A stretch of 64,000 bases of DNA, taken from the NCBI RefSeq assembly GCF_042214795.1, contig NZ_CP090177.1, positions 496,001 through 560,000 of the forward strand, in the 5' to 3' direction. Shown one piece after another: positions 44,298-52,077 of the stretch. Position numbers and translations under genes: made by a program. The notes below the pieces were generated by a model. It worked only from the letters and a program-made list of their open reading frames with translations. It did not search any database and was not told the origin of the DNA. The DNA is from Arcobacter iocasae (lineage in GTDB: Bacteria; Campylobacterota; Campylobacteria; Campylobacterales; Arcobacteraceae). The stretch's first letter is position 1. Every line of letters starts with the position of its first letter.

Positions 44298-45221
44298 TTA
44301 TACCTTTGCAAATTTATTCTCTTTTTCCATGTATTCAATCTCTTGAGTTCCCGTATTTACTAAACTCTTGTCTATATTTAATAATTCAGATTCAACTTTA
44401 TCAGTATAGTTTACATTTGTTAATATATATTTTATACAATTTAATCTAGCCAGTTTTTTATTGTCACTTCTTATAACAGTCCATGGAGCAATATCTGTAT
44501 TTGAAGCCATTAACATAGAAAATTTAGCAGTTGTATAATTATCCCAAAGTTTTTGTGATTCTTTATCTACAGGAGAGAGCTTAAATTGTTTTAAAGGATC
44601 TATCTCTCTTTTTTTAAATCTTCTTGCTTGCTCTTTTTTTGAAACTGAGAAATAAAATTTAAACAAAATTATTCCTGATTTTACAATCATCTTTTCAAAT
44701 TCTGGTACTTCTCTTAAAAACTCATGGTGCTCTTCTGTTGTACAAAATCCCATAACAGGCTCAACTCCACCTCTGTTGTACCAAGACCTATCAAAGAAGA
44801 CCATTTCACCAGCACTAGGTAAATGTTGTGTATATCTTTGAAAATACCATTGTGTATTTTCTATATCACCTGGCTTCCCAAGGGCCACTATTCTAGCACC
44901 CCTGGGATTTAGATGCTCAGTGATTCTTTTTATAGTACCACCTTTACCCGCGGCATCTCTTCCTTCAAAAATCATCAAAACTTTTAAACCCATATCTTTT
45001 ACATGATTTTGGAATTTTAATAATTCTATTTGAAGTAAAGTAAGTTCTTTTTCGTATTCTAAGGTCTCTTTTTTTACCCAGATTTGAACTTTTTTACCTT
45101 TTTGTTTTAACTCTTTTCTTTTTCTTTTAAAATTTTTTGACTTATGTTTTATATCTTCATGGGTATCAATCTCTTCGTCTTCTTTGAATTCATCTTCAAT
45201 TATAACTCGCTTTTGTCCCAT
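44298..45221 (-). CDS. ppk2: polyphosphate kinase 2 family protein (second of two)
   Basis: This 307-residue PPK2 starts with a charged Lys/Glu-rich stretch (about 1-50) and then the core. The core shows FEGRDAAGKGGTIKRITEHL, RIVALGKPGDIENTQWYFQR and MVFFDRSWYNRGGVEPVMGF. The DPLKQFKLSPVDKESQKLWD segment near the end is typical of class I PPK2, which makes GTP or ATP from diphosphates with polyphosphate. It is upstream of and coupled to the other PPK2 gene, and 18 bases downstream of nspC on the same strand, so a nspC-ppk2-ppk2 transcript is plausible. Confidence 0.9.
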   Translation of the reverse strand: MGQKRVIIEDEFKEDEEIDTHEDIKHKSKNFKRKRKELKQKGKKVQIWVKKETLEYEKELTLLQIELLKFQNHVKDMGLKVLMIFEGRDAAGKGGTIKRITEHLNPRGARIVALGKPGDIENTQWYFQRYTQHLPSAGEMVFFDRSWYNRGGVEPVMGFCTTEEHHEFLREVPEFEKMIVKSGIILFKFYFSVSKKEQARRFKKREIDPLKQFKLSPVDKESQKLWDNYTTAKFSMLMASNTDIAPWTVIRSDNKKLARLNCIKYILTNVNYTDKVESELLNIDKSLVNTGTQEIEYMEKENKFAKV

Positions 45222-45239
45222 TTTATTACCTTTTAAATA

Positions 45240-46376
45240 TTAAAGTCTTGCTTTATATTCATTATAACCAAAGTTTTTTACAATTTGGTAACAATCATCT
45301 GCCTTTTTTATTGCAATAGATGGCAACTTAATTCCATTAAAAGTGGTAGTTTTTACCATCGTATAATGTATCATGTCTTCTAAAATTATTTTATCACCTA
45401 CTTTTAATGGCTCATCAAATGAATAATCCCCAATAATATCACCAGCTAAACAAGTATTTCCACCTAATCTATAAGTATGGGCTTTAACACCAGATTCTGC
45501 ACTATTTCTTATATCTGCTCTATATGGCATAGCAAGAGTATCTGGCATATGAGCTTCTGCTGAAGTATCTAAAATAGCTATGTCCATACCATTATTTACA
45601 ATATCTAAAACTGTAGCAGTTAAGTATCCTGTTTTCCAACCTACTGCTTCACCTGGTTCTAAATAAACTTCTAAATGTGGATATCTTATTTTAAATTCTT
45701 TTAAAAGAGTAACTAATCCATTTACATCATAATCAGCTCTTGTAATATGGTGTCCACCACCAAAATTTACCCATTTCATTTTAGGCAAAAATTCACCAAA
45801 CTTTTCTTCAAAACTTTTTAAAGCACCCTCTAGTGCATCTACATTTTGTTCACAAAGGGCATGAAAATGAAGACCGTCTACATTAAAAATAGCGTCTTTA
45901 TCAAAATTTTTTCTTGTTATTCCAAGTCGTGAAAATGCCCCGCAAGGATTATACAAATCAACCTCAACAGAAGAGTACTCAGGATTTACTCTAAGTCCTA
46001 TAGAGGTTTGACCTATAGCTTTGTTTTCAAACTTCTTTAATTGGGCAATTGAGTTAAATACAATGTGATTTGATAAAGATACTATTTCATCAACTTCTTC
46101 TTCTTTAAATGCTGGTGAATAAGTATGAACTTCTCTCCCAAACTCTTTAGATGCCAATAGTGCTTCATGTAATCCAGAAGCACAACACCCTTTTAAATAC
46201 TCTTTACATAAATCAAATGTTGCATATAAAGAGAAGCCTTTTAAAGCAAGCAGAATTTTTACATCTGCTTCATTTTGAATTTTTTTTAAAAGTTCAAGAT
46301 TTTTCTTTAAAAGTTCTTCTTCACATACAAAACAAGGACTTGGTAATTCTTCAAAAGAATTAACAATATCAGTCAT
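45240..46376 (-). CDS. nspC: carboxynorspermidine decarboxylase
   Basis: This PLP-dependent decarboxylase of the alanine racemase-like fold makes spermidine or norspermidine from the carboxylated precursor. I take the ATG at 46376 (378 residues, starting MTDIVNSFEELPSPCFVCEE). The longer reading begins with TTG inside the rubredoxin frame. KILLALKGFSLYATF holds the PLP lysine, KWVNFGGGHHITRADYDV the Gly-rich phosphate site, and YRLGGNTCLAGDIIGDYSF the substrate-binding Cys region. The start overlaps the rubredoxin stop by a few bases. The partner dehydrogenase is just upstream at 46783-47976. Confidence 0.95.
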   Translation of the reverse strand: MTDIVNSFEELPSPCFVCEEELLKKNLELLKKIQNEADVKILLALKGFSLYATFDLCKEYLKGCCASGLHEALLASKEFGREVHTYSPAFKEEEVDEIVSLSNHIVFNSIAQLKKFENKAIGQTSIGLRVNPEYSSVEVDLYNPCGAFSRLGITRKNFDKDAIFNVDGLHFHALCEQNVDALEGALKSFEEKFGEFLPKMKWVNFGGGHHITRADYDVNGLVTLLKEFKIRYPHLEVYLEPGEAVGWKTGYLTATVLDIVNNGMDIAILDTSAEAHMPDTLAMPYRADIRNSAESGVKAHTYRLGGNTCLAGDIIGDYSFDEPLKVGDKIILEDMIHYTMVKTTTFNGIKLPSIAIKKADDCYQIVKNFGYNEYKARL

Positions 46377-46533
46377 TATATGGCTCAAAGTCTTCTTTGC
46401 TTACGCCACAGTCTGGACATTCCCAATCTTCTGGAATATCTTCAAATGCAGTTCCAGCAGCTATACCACTATCTTCATCACCAAGAGCTGGATCATATAT
46501 ATAATCACAAATCGTACAGATATATTTTTGCAT
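46369..46533 (-). CDS. rubredoxin
   Basis: This short gene codes for 54 residues starting MQKYICTICDYIYDPALGDE and ending EDFEPYND. Both iron-binding pairs are present: CTIC at residues 6-9 and CPDC at 39-42, with Gly and Trp at the expected places (PEDWECPDCG). Rubredoxins are one-electron Fe(S-Cys)4 carriers in the cytoplasm. An AAAGGA Shine-Dalgarno precedes the ATG. The gene ends inside the start region of nspC, so the two are translationally coupled. The electron partner is unknown; none of the neighbours is a rubredoxin reductase. Confidence 0.95.
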   Translation of the reverse strand: MQKYICTICDYIYDPALGDEDSGIAAGTAFEDIPEDWECPDCGVSKEDFEPYND

Positions 46534-46544
46534 AATTTTTCCTT

Positions 46545-46760
46545 TAAAAATGTTCCATTTTTCAAGGGAACCTTATATTTTTAACTTCTTTTAACAATGG
46601 AAATAAATTCCATCTAAAGAAGCAAAGCCTAAAGAAAGTAACGAGTTACTTTTTAAAATGTTCCATTTTTCAAGGGAACCTTATATTTTTAACTTCTTTT
46701 AACAATGGAAGTAAATTCCATCTAAAGAAGCAAAGCCTAAAAAAAGTAACGAGTTACTTT
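46545..46760. repeat. 108-base tandem duplication with three inverted repeats per copy
   Basis: Copy 1 is 46545-46652 and copy 2 is 46653-46760, differing at only a few positions (for example AAATAAATTCC versus AAGTAAATTCC). Each copy contains GTTCC...GGAAC, ATGGAA...TTCCAT and a perfect AAAGTAAC-GA-GTTACTTT palindrome (46635-46652 and 46743-46760). It fills the gap between the dehydrogenase gene and the rubredoxin-nspC pair. It is non-coding in any convincing frame. Confidence 0.9.
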
Positions 46761-46782
46761 AATAACTTAAAGAATAAAAAAT

Positions 46783-47976
46783 TTATTCTAATTCCACTAT
46801 TTTCCAAGGAAGACCTTGTTCCATTAACTCATCCATAAATGGTTTAGCATCAAACTCTTCGATGTTAAATACACCTTTGCTTTTCCAAACACCTTTATAG
46901 AGTAGTTTAGAACCAATCATTGCAGGAACTCCGGTAGTATAACTTACAGCTTGTGCTCCTGTTTCTTTATAACACTCTTGATGGTCACAAATATTATAAA
47001 TATAAACTTTTTTTGACTTACCATCTTTAATACCTTCAATGATACATCCAATATTTGTTTTTCCAACAGTTCTTGGTCCTAAGCTTGAAGGATCTGGTAA
47101 TAATGTAGTTAAAAATTCTATTGGAATAATTTCTACGCCTTTATGCATAACAGGCTCAATTCCTAACATTCCTACATTTTGTAAACAATTCATATGTTGT
47201 ATATAAGAATCTCCAAATGTCATAAAGAATCTAATTCTTTTAAGACCTTTAATATTTTTTGATAATGACTCTAACTCTTCATGGTATAAAAGATAAGATG
47301 GCTTTACACCAACTTCAGGATAATCATGATCAACTCTTATTTCTAAAGGTTTTGTTTCAATCCATTTTCCATCTTCCCAATATCTACCATTTGCAGATAC
47401 TTCTCTAAGATTGATTTCTGGATTAAAGTTTGTAGCAAAAGGGTATCCATGATCACCAGCATTACAATCCATAATATCAATGTAGTGGATTTCATCAAAA
47501 AGATTTTGTTGAGCATAAGCACAAAAAACACCAGTAACTCCTGGGTCAAAACCTGAACCTAATAATCCCATAATATCAGCATCTTTAAACTGATCATTTC
47601 TTGCCCATTGTTCTTTATATTCAAATTTTGCAACATCTGGATGTTCATAATTTGCAGTATCCACATAATCAACACCACATTTTGTACAAGCATCCATGAT
47701 TGTTAAATCTTGGTATGGCAATGCCACATTTAAAACTAACTTTGGATTAACTTTTTCAATAAGTATCACTAAGTCATCAACACTATCTGCATCCACAGAA
47801 GCTACAGAGATCTCTACATTTTGATTTTTTAAAATGTCATCTCTGATTGATTCACATTTTGAAATAGTTCTTGAAGCTAATGTAATTTTCTCAAATGTAT
47901 CTATATTCATCGCACACTTAACAGTTGCAACCCGACTAACTCCACCAGCACCAATAATTAATATACCTTTTTTCAT
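46783..47976 (-). CDS. carboxynorspermidine dehydrogenase (saccharopine dehydrogenase-like)
   Basis: This 397-residue NAD(P)H-dependent enzyme has a Rossmann motif ILIIGAGGVSRVATVKCAMN at its start. DYVDTANYEHPDVAKFEYKE and GLLGSGFDPGVTGVFCAYAQ follow in the saccharopine dehydrogenase fold. The length and the nearby nspC identify it as carboxy(nor)spermidine dehydrogenase. That enzyme condenses aspartate semialdehyde with putrescine or diaminopropane in the alternative spermidine route used by Campylobacterota. The decarboxylase nspC follows after the tandem repeat and rubredoxin. The spacing of about 250 bases suggests possible separate expression. Confidence 0.92.
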   Translation of the reverse strand: MKKGILIIGAGGVSRVATVKCAMNIDTFEKITLASRTISKCESIRDDILKNQNVEISVASVDADSVDDLVILIEKVNPKLVLNVALPYQDLTIMDACTKCGVDYVDTANYEHPDVAKFEYKEQWARNDQFKDADIMGLLGSGFDPGVTGVFCAYAQQNLFDEIHYIDIMDCNAGDHGYPFATNFNPEINLREVSANGRYWEDGKWIETKPLEIRVDHDYPEVGVKPSYLLYHEELESLSKNIKGLKRIRFFMTFGDSYIQHMNCLQNVGMLGIEPVMHKGVEIIPIEFLTTLLPDPSSLGPRTVGKTNIGCIIEGIKDGKSKKVYIYNICDHQECYKETGAQAVSYTTGVPAMIGSKLLYKGVWKSKGVFNIEEFDAKPFMDELMEQGLPWKIVELE

Positions 47977-48099
47977 AAAAACCTCTACTTTTAAAATTGT
48001 AATATTATATTAAAATAATAGTTAAAGAACAACAAGGTTACCAAAATTAGATTAAAATTTAATTACATAAATATAAATCATATTTAAAGAAATTTAGGA

Positions 48100-48105
48100 T
48101 ATACT
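48100..48105 (+). promoter_or_regulatory. -10 box for ssrA
   Basis: TATACT is located 15 bases before the mature 5' end of the tmRNA, which implies a short trimmed leader. Confidence 0.5.
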
Positions 48106-48120
48106 TCTCCTCTTCGATAT

Positions 48121-48515
48121 GGGGATGACTTGGTATCGATTAGAGCAGTGAGGATTGGTTGCATGTCGGCCTGAACATGCCGTTATACGGTTCATTTTTT
48201 TTAGACGCAAATAATACAAATTACGCTCCAGCTTACGCTAAAGTAGCATAAGTTAAACACAGACTCGCCTAACGGCTTGAGACTTTGGAGGTTTCCACTA
48301 CAGATTCTATCTATGTAGTATTACGGAGATTCACCCTAGATAGATTATCATTTTAGAGTTGATTTGACTATTTTGAGACATTTAAAATCTTAGCTTCACA
48401 ATATGCCTTGCAGGTTGAGTTGTTGTAAAGTGAAATTTTTCAACCTTTTACTAAACATGTAGACGCTGGTAGTAGCTGTTTTAAGACTGGAGTTCAATTC
48501 TCCACATCTCCACCA
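48121..48515 (+). ncRNA. ssrA: transfer-messenger RNA
   Basis: The 5' end GGGGATG pairs with CATCTCC before the terminal CCA, forming the tRNA-like acceptor stem. GTTCAATTC near the 3' end is the T-loop. The reading frame starts at the resume codon GCA (about 48217) and encodes ANNTNYAPAYAKVA followed by TAA. This is a variant of the epsilonproteobacterial tag and ends in the hydrophobic residues recognised by Clp proteases. It rescues stalled ribosomes with SmpB. The 3' end is 12 bases from the stop of the convergent sensor gene, so no separate terminator fits between them. Confidence 0.96.
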
Positions 48516-48526
48516 AAATACAAAAA

Positions 48527-50440
48527 TCAATCTTTTGAAGTTCTATTTTTTCCTTCATGTTTTGATACATACATTAACTTATCAATTCTTTCATAAATAA
48601 AAGTTGGGTTATCATTTTCTTTTACTTGTGTGATGCCTATACTTATAGTCACTTTTTTATCTTTAATTAGATTTAACTTAGATACTTCAATTCTAATTTT
48701 TTCAATAACATCAAATGCTTCTAAAATTGGAGTTTTAGGAAGAAGCACTATAAATTCTTCTCCACCTACTCTAAAAATTAAATCTGTTTTTCTTATATGT
48801 TTTTTTATATAATTTGTCATGTCAATCAATACTTTATCCCCAACATCATGTCCATATGTATCATTTATATGTTTAAAATCATCAATATCATACATAGCAA
48901 TACAAAATTCATTTTTATATCTATAATATAAGTCAAATTTTTCTTCAATTCTTTCATTAAATGCTTTTCGATTAAAGATATTTGTCAGCTCATCGTGATA
49001 GGCTTCTTTTTTTAGCTTTTCATGTATATCATGAAGTTCTGTTATATCTCTACAGACTACTAAGATACCTTCTTTTTTTGTTTTTTTATATTTAAAAGGT
49101 ATTACTTTTGATTGAAGAATTATTTTTTGATCTTCGTATACGACACATTCATTATTTATATGTATTGAGTTTAAACTAAGAGCTTCCATATCTCTTTTTC
49201 TAAATAGTTGAGCATATTCTTTAGAAAAAAGTTCAAAATCATTTTTCCCAATTATTTCAGATTTTTTTTTACCCACAAATTTTTCAAAACTTTTATTACA
49301 TCCTAAATATCTAAACTTATTATCTTTATATAGTATAAAATCATCAGTGGCATCTATTACTGTTTGTAATTGTTCTTTTAAATATCTATTTTTCTTTAAT
49401 ATAAAAAGTACAATTAGAAATACAGTTATAAATAAAAACAAAATTATAAAAATTAGTTTTTGTTTCATAGGGGAAATTTCTAAACTCATTGTTTTATGTG
49501 AATTTCCATCATATATAAAGTCATTCATATTTATATCATTTTTTACTAAACCAAATAATTTAAATACATTAAAAATATTTTGCAATTTTTTCTTATTTAA
49601 ATCACCTATTTCTGTATTATCTACATAAGCCAATTTAGATAAGATTTCACCTTCTTTGATAAGATGAATGTATGATTTATTTTGTGAATTATATTTTTTG
49701 TATATTATTTCTGCAGTCTCAGCTTTATGCTCAAAAGCATACTTCCAACCCTTTATACTTGCTTCATAAAAATCTTTTGTAAGTTTTGAATTCTCTTTTA
49801 TAAACTTAGAAGATGTAAAAAGAATATCACTATAAAAATCAAAACCATAATCTTTTGGCTTGAAAATTTTATATTTAATACCTTTATCATTTAAAATAAT
49901 TGGTTCATTTGATAAGTATGATGCCATAGCATCTGTATTTCCTGAGATTAAATCATCTAGTTTAAAGGAGTGACTTTGAGTAATAAAATCATTTTTATTT
50001 AGTCCGTTAGCACTTAGCATTGCAAGAAGAGATGCTGAAAAGGCAGCATCTGGTGTAATCATGATTTTTTTATCTTTTAAATCACGAACACTAACTATGT
50101 GGGAATCTTTTCTTACCAAAAGCATCAAAGGTGACTCTTGAAATATAGCACCTAAAGCAACTACATCTTCACCTTTTGCTCTTTCAATTAATAAAGAAGA
50201 CCGCCCTATTGCAAAATCAGCTTTTTTGGTCTTAATTGAGTTTACTAAATCAGTATTAAAAGTGTACTCTTTTATATCAACATCTAGGCCTACATCTTTA
50301 TAAAAGCCTTTTTCTTTTGCAACATAATAACCTGCAAATTGAAACTGATTTAACCAGTTTAACTGAAGAGTTACTTTTTTATACTCATCAGCAAATAATA
50401 AAATTGGTAAAATAATAAATAAAAATAGTGCCTTTTTCAT
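48527..50440 (-). CDS. diguanylate cyclase with NMT1-like periplasmic sensor and PAS domain
   Basis: This 637-residue protein has a signal peptide, then an NMT1/THI5-like substrate-binding domain (about 18-310) that starts KKVTLQLNWLNQFQFAGYYV. One membrane helix lies near 330-352. A PAS domain (about 360-470) and a GGDEF domain (about 475-635) follow. The active site is FRVGGEEFIVLLP, and RKTD five residues before it fits the I-site. It should turn binding of a small periplasmic molecule into cyclic-di-GMP synthesis. The first 300 residues are closely related to the head of the histidine kinase at 2848-5436. It is convergent with ssrA. Confidence 0.9.
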   Translation of the reverse strand: MKKALFLFIILPILLFADEYKKVTLQLNWLNQFQFAGYYVAKEKGFYKDVGLDVDIKEYTFNTDLVNSIKTKKADFAIGRSSLLIERAKGEDVVALGAIFQESPLMLLVRKDSHIVSVRDLKDKKIMITPDAAFSASLLAMLSANGLNKNDFITQSHSFKLDDLISGNTDAMASYLSNEPIILNDKGIKYKIFKPKDYGFDFYSDILFTSSKFIKENSKLTKDFYEASIKGWKYAFEHKAETAEIIYKKYNSQNKSYIHLIKEGEILSKLAYVDNTEIGDLNKKKLQNIFNVFKLFGLVKNDINMNDFIYDGNSHKTMSLEISPMKQKLIFIILFLFITVFLIVLFILKKNRYLKEQLQTVIDATDDFILYKDNKFRYLGCNKSFEKFVGKKKSEIIGKNDFELFSKEYAQLFRKRDMEALSLNSIHINNECVVYEDQKIILQSKVIPFKYKKTKKEGILVVCRDITELHDIHEKLKKEAYHDELTNIFNRKAFNERIEEKFDLYYRYKNEFCIAMYDIDDFKHINDTYGHDVGDKVLIDMTNYIKKHIRKTDLIFRVGGEEFIVLLPKTPILEAFDVIEKIRIEVSKLNLIKDKKVTISIGITQVKENDNPTFIYERIDKLMYVSKHEGKNRTSKD

Positions 50441-50511
50441 TAACAGCCCTTTTAATAATTATATTATAGTAGCCTTTTTATTATTATTATTTATTTACAT
50501 AAAAAAAGTAA

Positions 50512-51954
50512 TTAATCTTTTTGAACTCTTGGTCTTCTTTGTCTATTTGATCTGCTATCAGTTCTTGATTGACTAGGTTTTGAAGAAGCAAATTTTGAGT
50601 TACTAGAAGACTCTTTAAATTTTTTACCTTCGTTACTTAGCTTTCCTTTTGGAGAAGATGATTTTTCACTTCTTTTTGGCTCATCACTATTTCTGAAAGG
50701 TTTTTTATCTCTTCTTCTATTATTTTCACTTGAAAACTCTTTTTTAGGTGTACTTCGTGAATTTGAGTTATTTCTGCCCTTATTTCTACCATTATTAATT
50801 GGTTCTGCTTTTATACTAGGATCTACTTCAAAACCTTCTATTAAAACTTTTTTTATAGAAGTTTTGATAAGTTTTTCGATTCCTCTTAAATAATCATGTT
50901 CATCAATACATACTAAAGATACAGCTTGACCTTCATTTCCAGCTCTTCCTGTTCTTCCGATTCTATGAACATAATCTTCAGCAACATTTGGTAATTCGAA
51001 ATTAACCACATGTGGAAGTTGGTCAATATCTATTCCCCTTGCTGCAATATCAGTTGCCACAAGTACTCTTACAGCTCCTGCTTTAAAGTCAGCCAAAGCT
51101 TTTGTTCTAGCACCTTGAGATTTATTCCCATGAATTGCAGTTGCACTTATTCCATCACTTTCTAAATGTTGGCTAAGTTTGTTTGCACCATGTTTTGTTC
51201 TAGTAAAGACAAGTACTTGTCTCCAATCACCCTCTTTTATAAGTTTAGATAAAAGTATTTTCTTTTTCTCTTTATCTACTAAATGTATTACTTGAGATAC
51301 CATTTCAGATGAAGTATTTCTTCTAGCTACTTCGATTAATTTTGGTTTATTTAATATTCCATCAGATAATTTTTTAATCTCATCAGAAAATGTTGCAGAG
51401 AATAAAAGATTTTGTCTATGTTCTGGTAAAAGTGCAAGTACTTTTCTTATATCTCTTATAAATCCCATATCTAACATTCTATCTGCTTCATCAAGGATAA
51501 AATGTTCAACATGTGAGATATCTATTGTTTTTTGTTCAATATGGTCTAACAGTCTTCCAGGCGTTGCAATAACTATATCAACTCCTTTTCTAATAAGTGC
51601 TTTTTGTGGATTTATTCCAACTCCACCAAAAATAACTGCAGTTTTTAATGGAAGATATTTCCCATAATCATCAACACTTTGAGCAACTTGAGCTGCTAAT
51701 TCTCGTGTTGGTGTTAAAATTAAAGCTCTAATTTCTGGCTTAGTACTTTTTGATTCTTTACTGCTTAATATTTGTAATAGTGGAAGTGTAAATCCAGCAG
51801 TTTTACCAGTACCCGTTTGAGCACCTGCTAAAACATCGTGTTTTTCTAAAATAATAGGAATAGCCTGTTCTTGAATAGGACTTGGTTTTGTATAACCTTT
51901 ATCCTGAATTGCTTTTAATAATGGTTCAATTAAACCAAGTTCTTTAAATGTCAT
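50512..51954 (-). CDS. DEAD-box RNA helicase, RhlE-like
   Basis: This 480-residue helicase has all core motifs: the Q motif GYTKPSPIQEQAIP, Walker A AGAQTGTGKTAGFTLPLL, PTRELA, TPGRLLDH, DEAD in HFILDEADRMLDMGF, SAT in LLFSATFSDE, and HRIGRTGRAG. After about residue 375 comes a basic, low-complexity tail rich in Arg, Asn, Ser and Lys, as in RhlE/CsdA-type proteins. Such tails help bind RNA. It should unwind structured RNA during ribosome assembly or cold adaptation. It has its own promoter (TATAAT at 52040-52045, minus). Confidence 0.92.
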   Translation of the reverse strand: MTFKELGLIEPLLKAIQDKGYTKPSPIQEQAIPIILEKHDVLAGAQTGTGKTAGFTLPLLQILSSKESKSTKPEIRALILTPTRELAAQVAQSVDDYGKYLPLKTAVIFGGVGINPQKALIRKGVDIVIATPGRLLDHIEQKTIDISHVEHFILDEADRMLDMGFIRDIRKVLALLPEHRQNLLFSATFSDEIKKLSDGILNKPKLIEVARRNTSSEMVSQVIHLVDKEKKKILLSKLIKEGDWRQVLVFTRTKHGANKLSQHLESDGISATAIHGNKSQGARTKALADFKAGAVRVLVATDIAARGIDIDQLPHVVNFELPNVAEDYVHRIGRTGRAGNEGQAVSLVCIDEHDYLRGIEKLIKTSIKKVLIEGFEVDPSIKAEPINNGRNKGRNNSNSRSTPKKEFSSENNRRRDKKPFRNSDEPKRSEKSSSPKGKLSNEGKKFKESSSNSKFASSKPSQSRTDSRSNRQRRPRVQKD

Positions 51955-52039
51955 AAATGCCTTTTGTAAATATATGTTGTTTTGCTGATTGGTTTTTCGT
52001 AAGGATTACTAGAAACGAAGAGTAATATATTTTTTTGTG

Positions 52040-52045
52040 ATTATA
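52040..52045 (-). promoter_or_regulatory. -10 box for the DEAD-box helicase
   Basis: TATAAT followed by CACAAAAA on the minus strand, about 86 bases before the helicase ATG. It lies immediately after the histidine kinase stop. Confidence 0.4.
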
Positions 52046-52077
52046 GCATATATATTTGAATATTACTCAAATATGTA

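Noticed and set aside
46374..46388. longer nspC start at TTG 46388
   Set aside because: It uses a rarer start codon further inside the rubredoxin frame; the ATG at 46376 gives the normal length.
46545..46760. possible CRISPR array
   Set aside because: There are only two long near-identical copies with no unique spacers and no cas genes.
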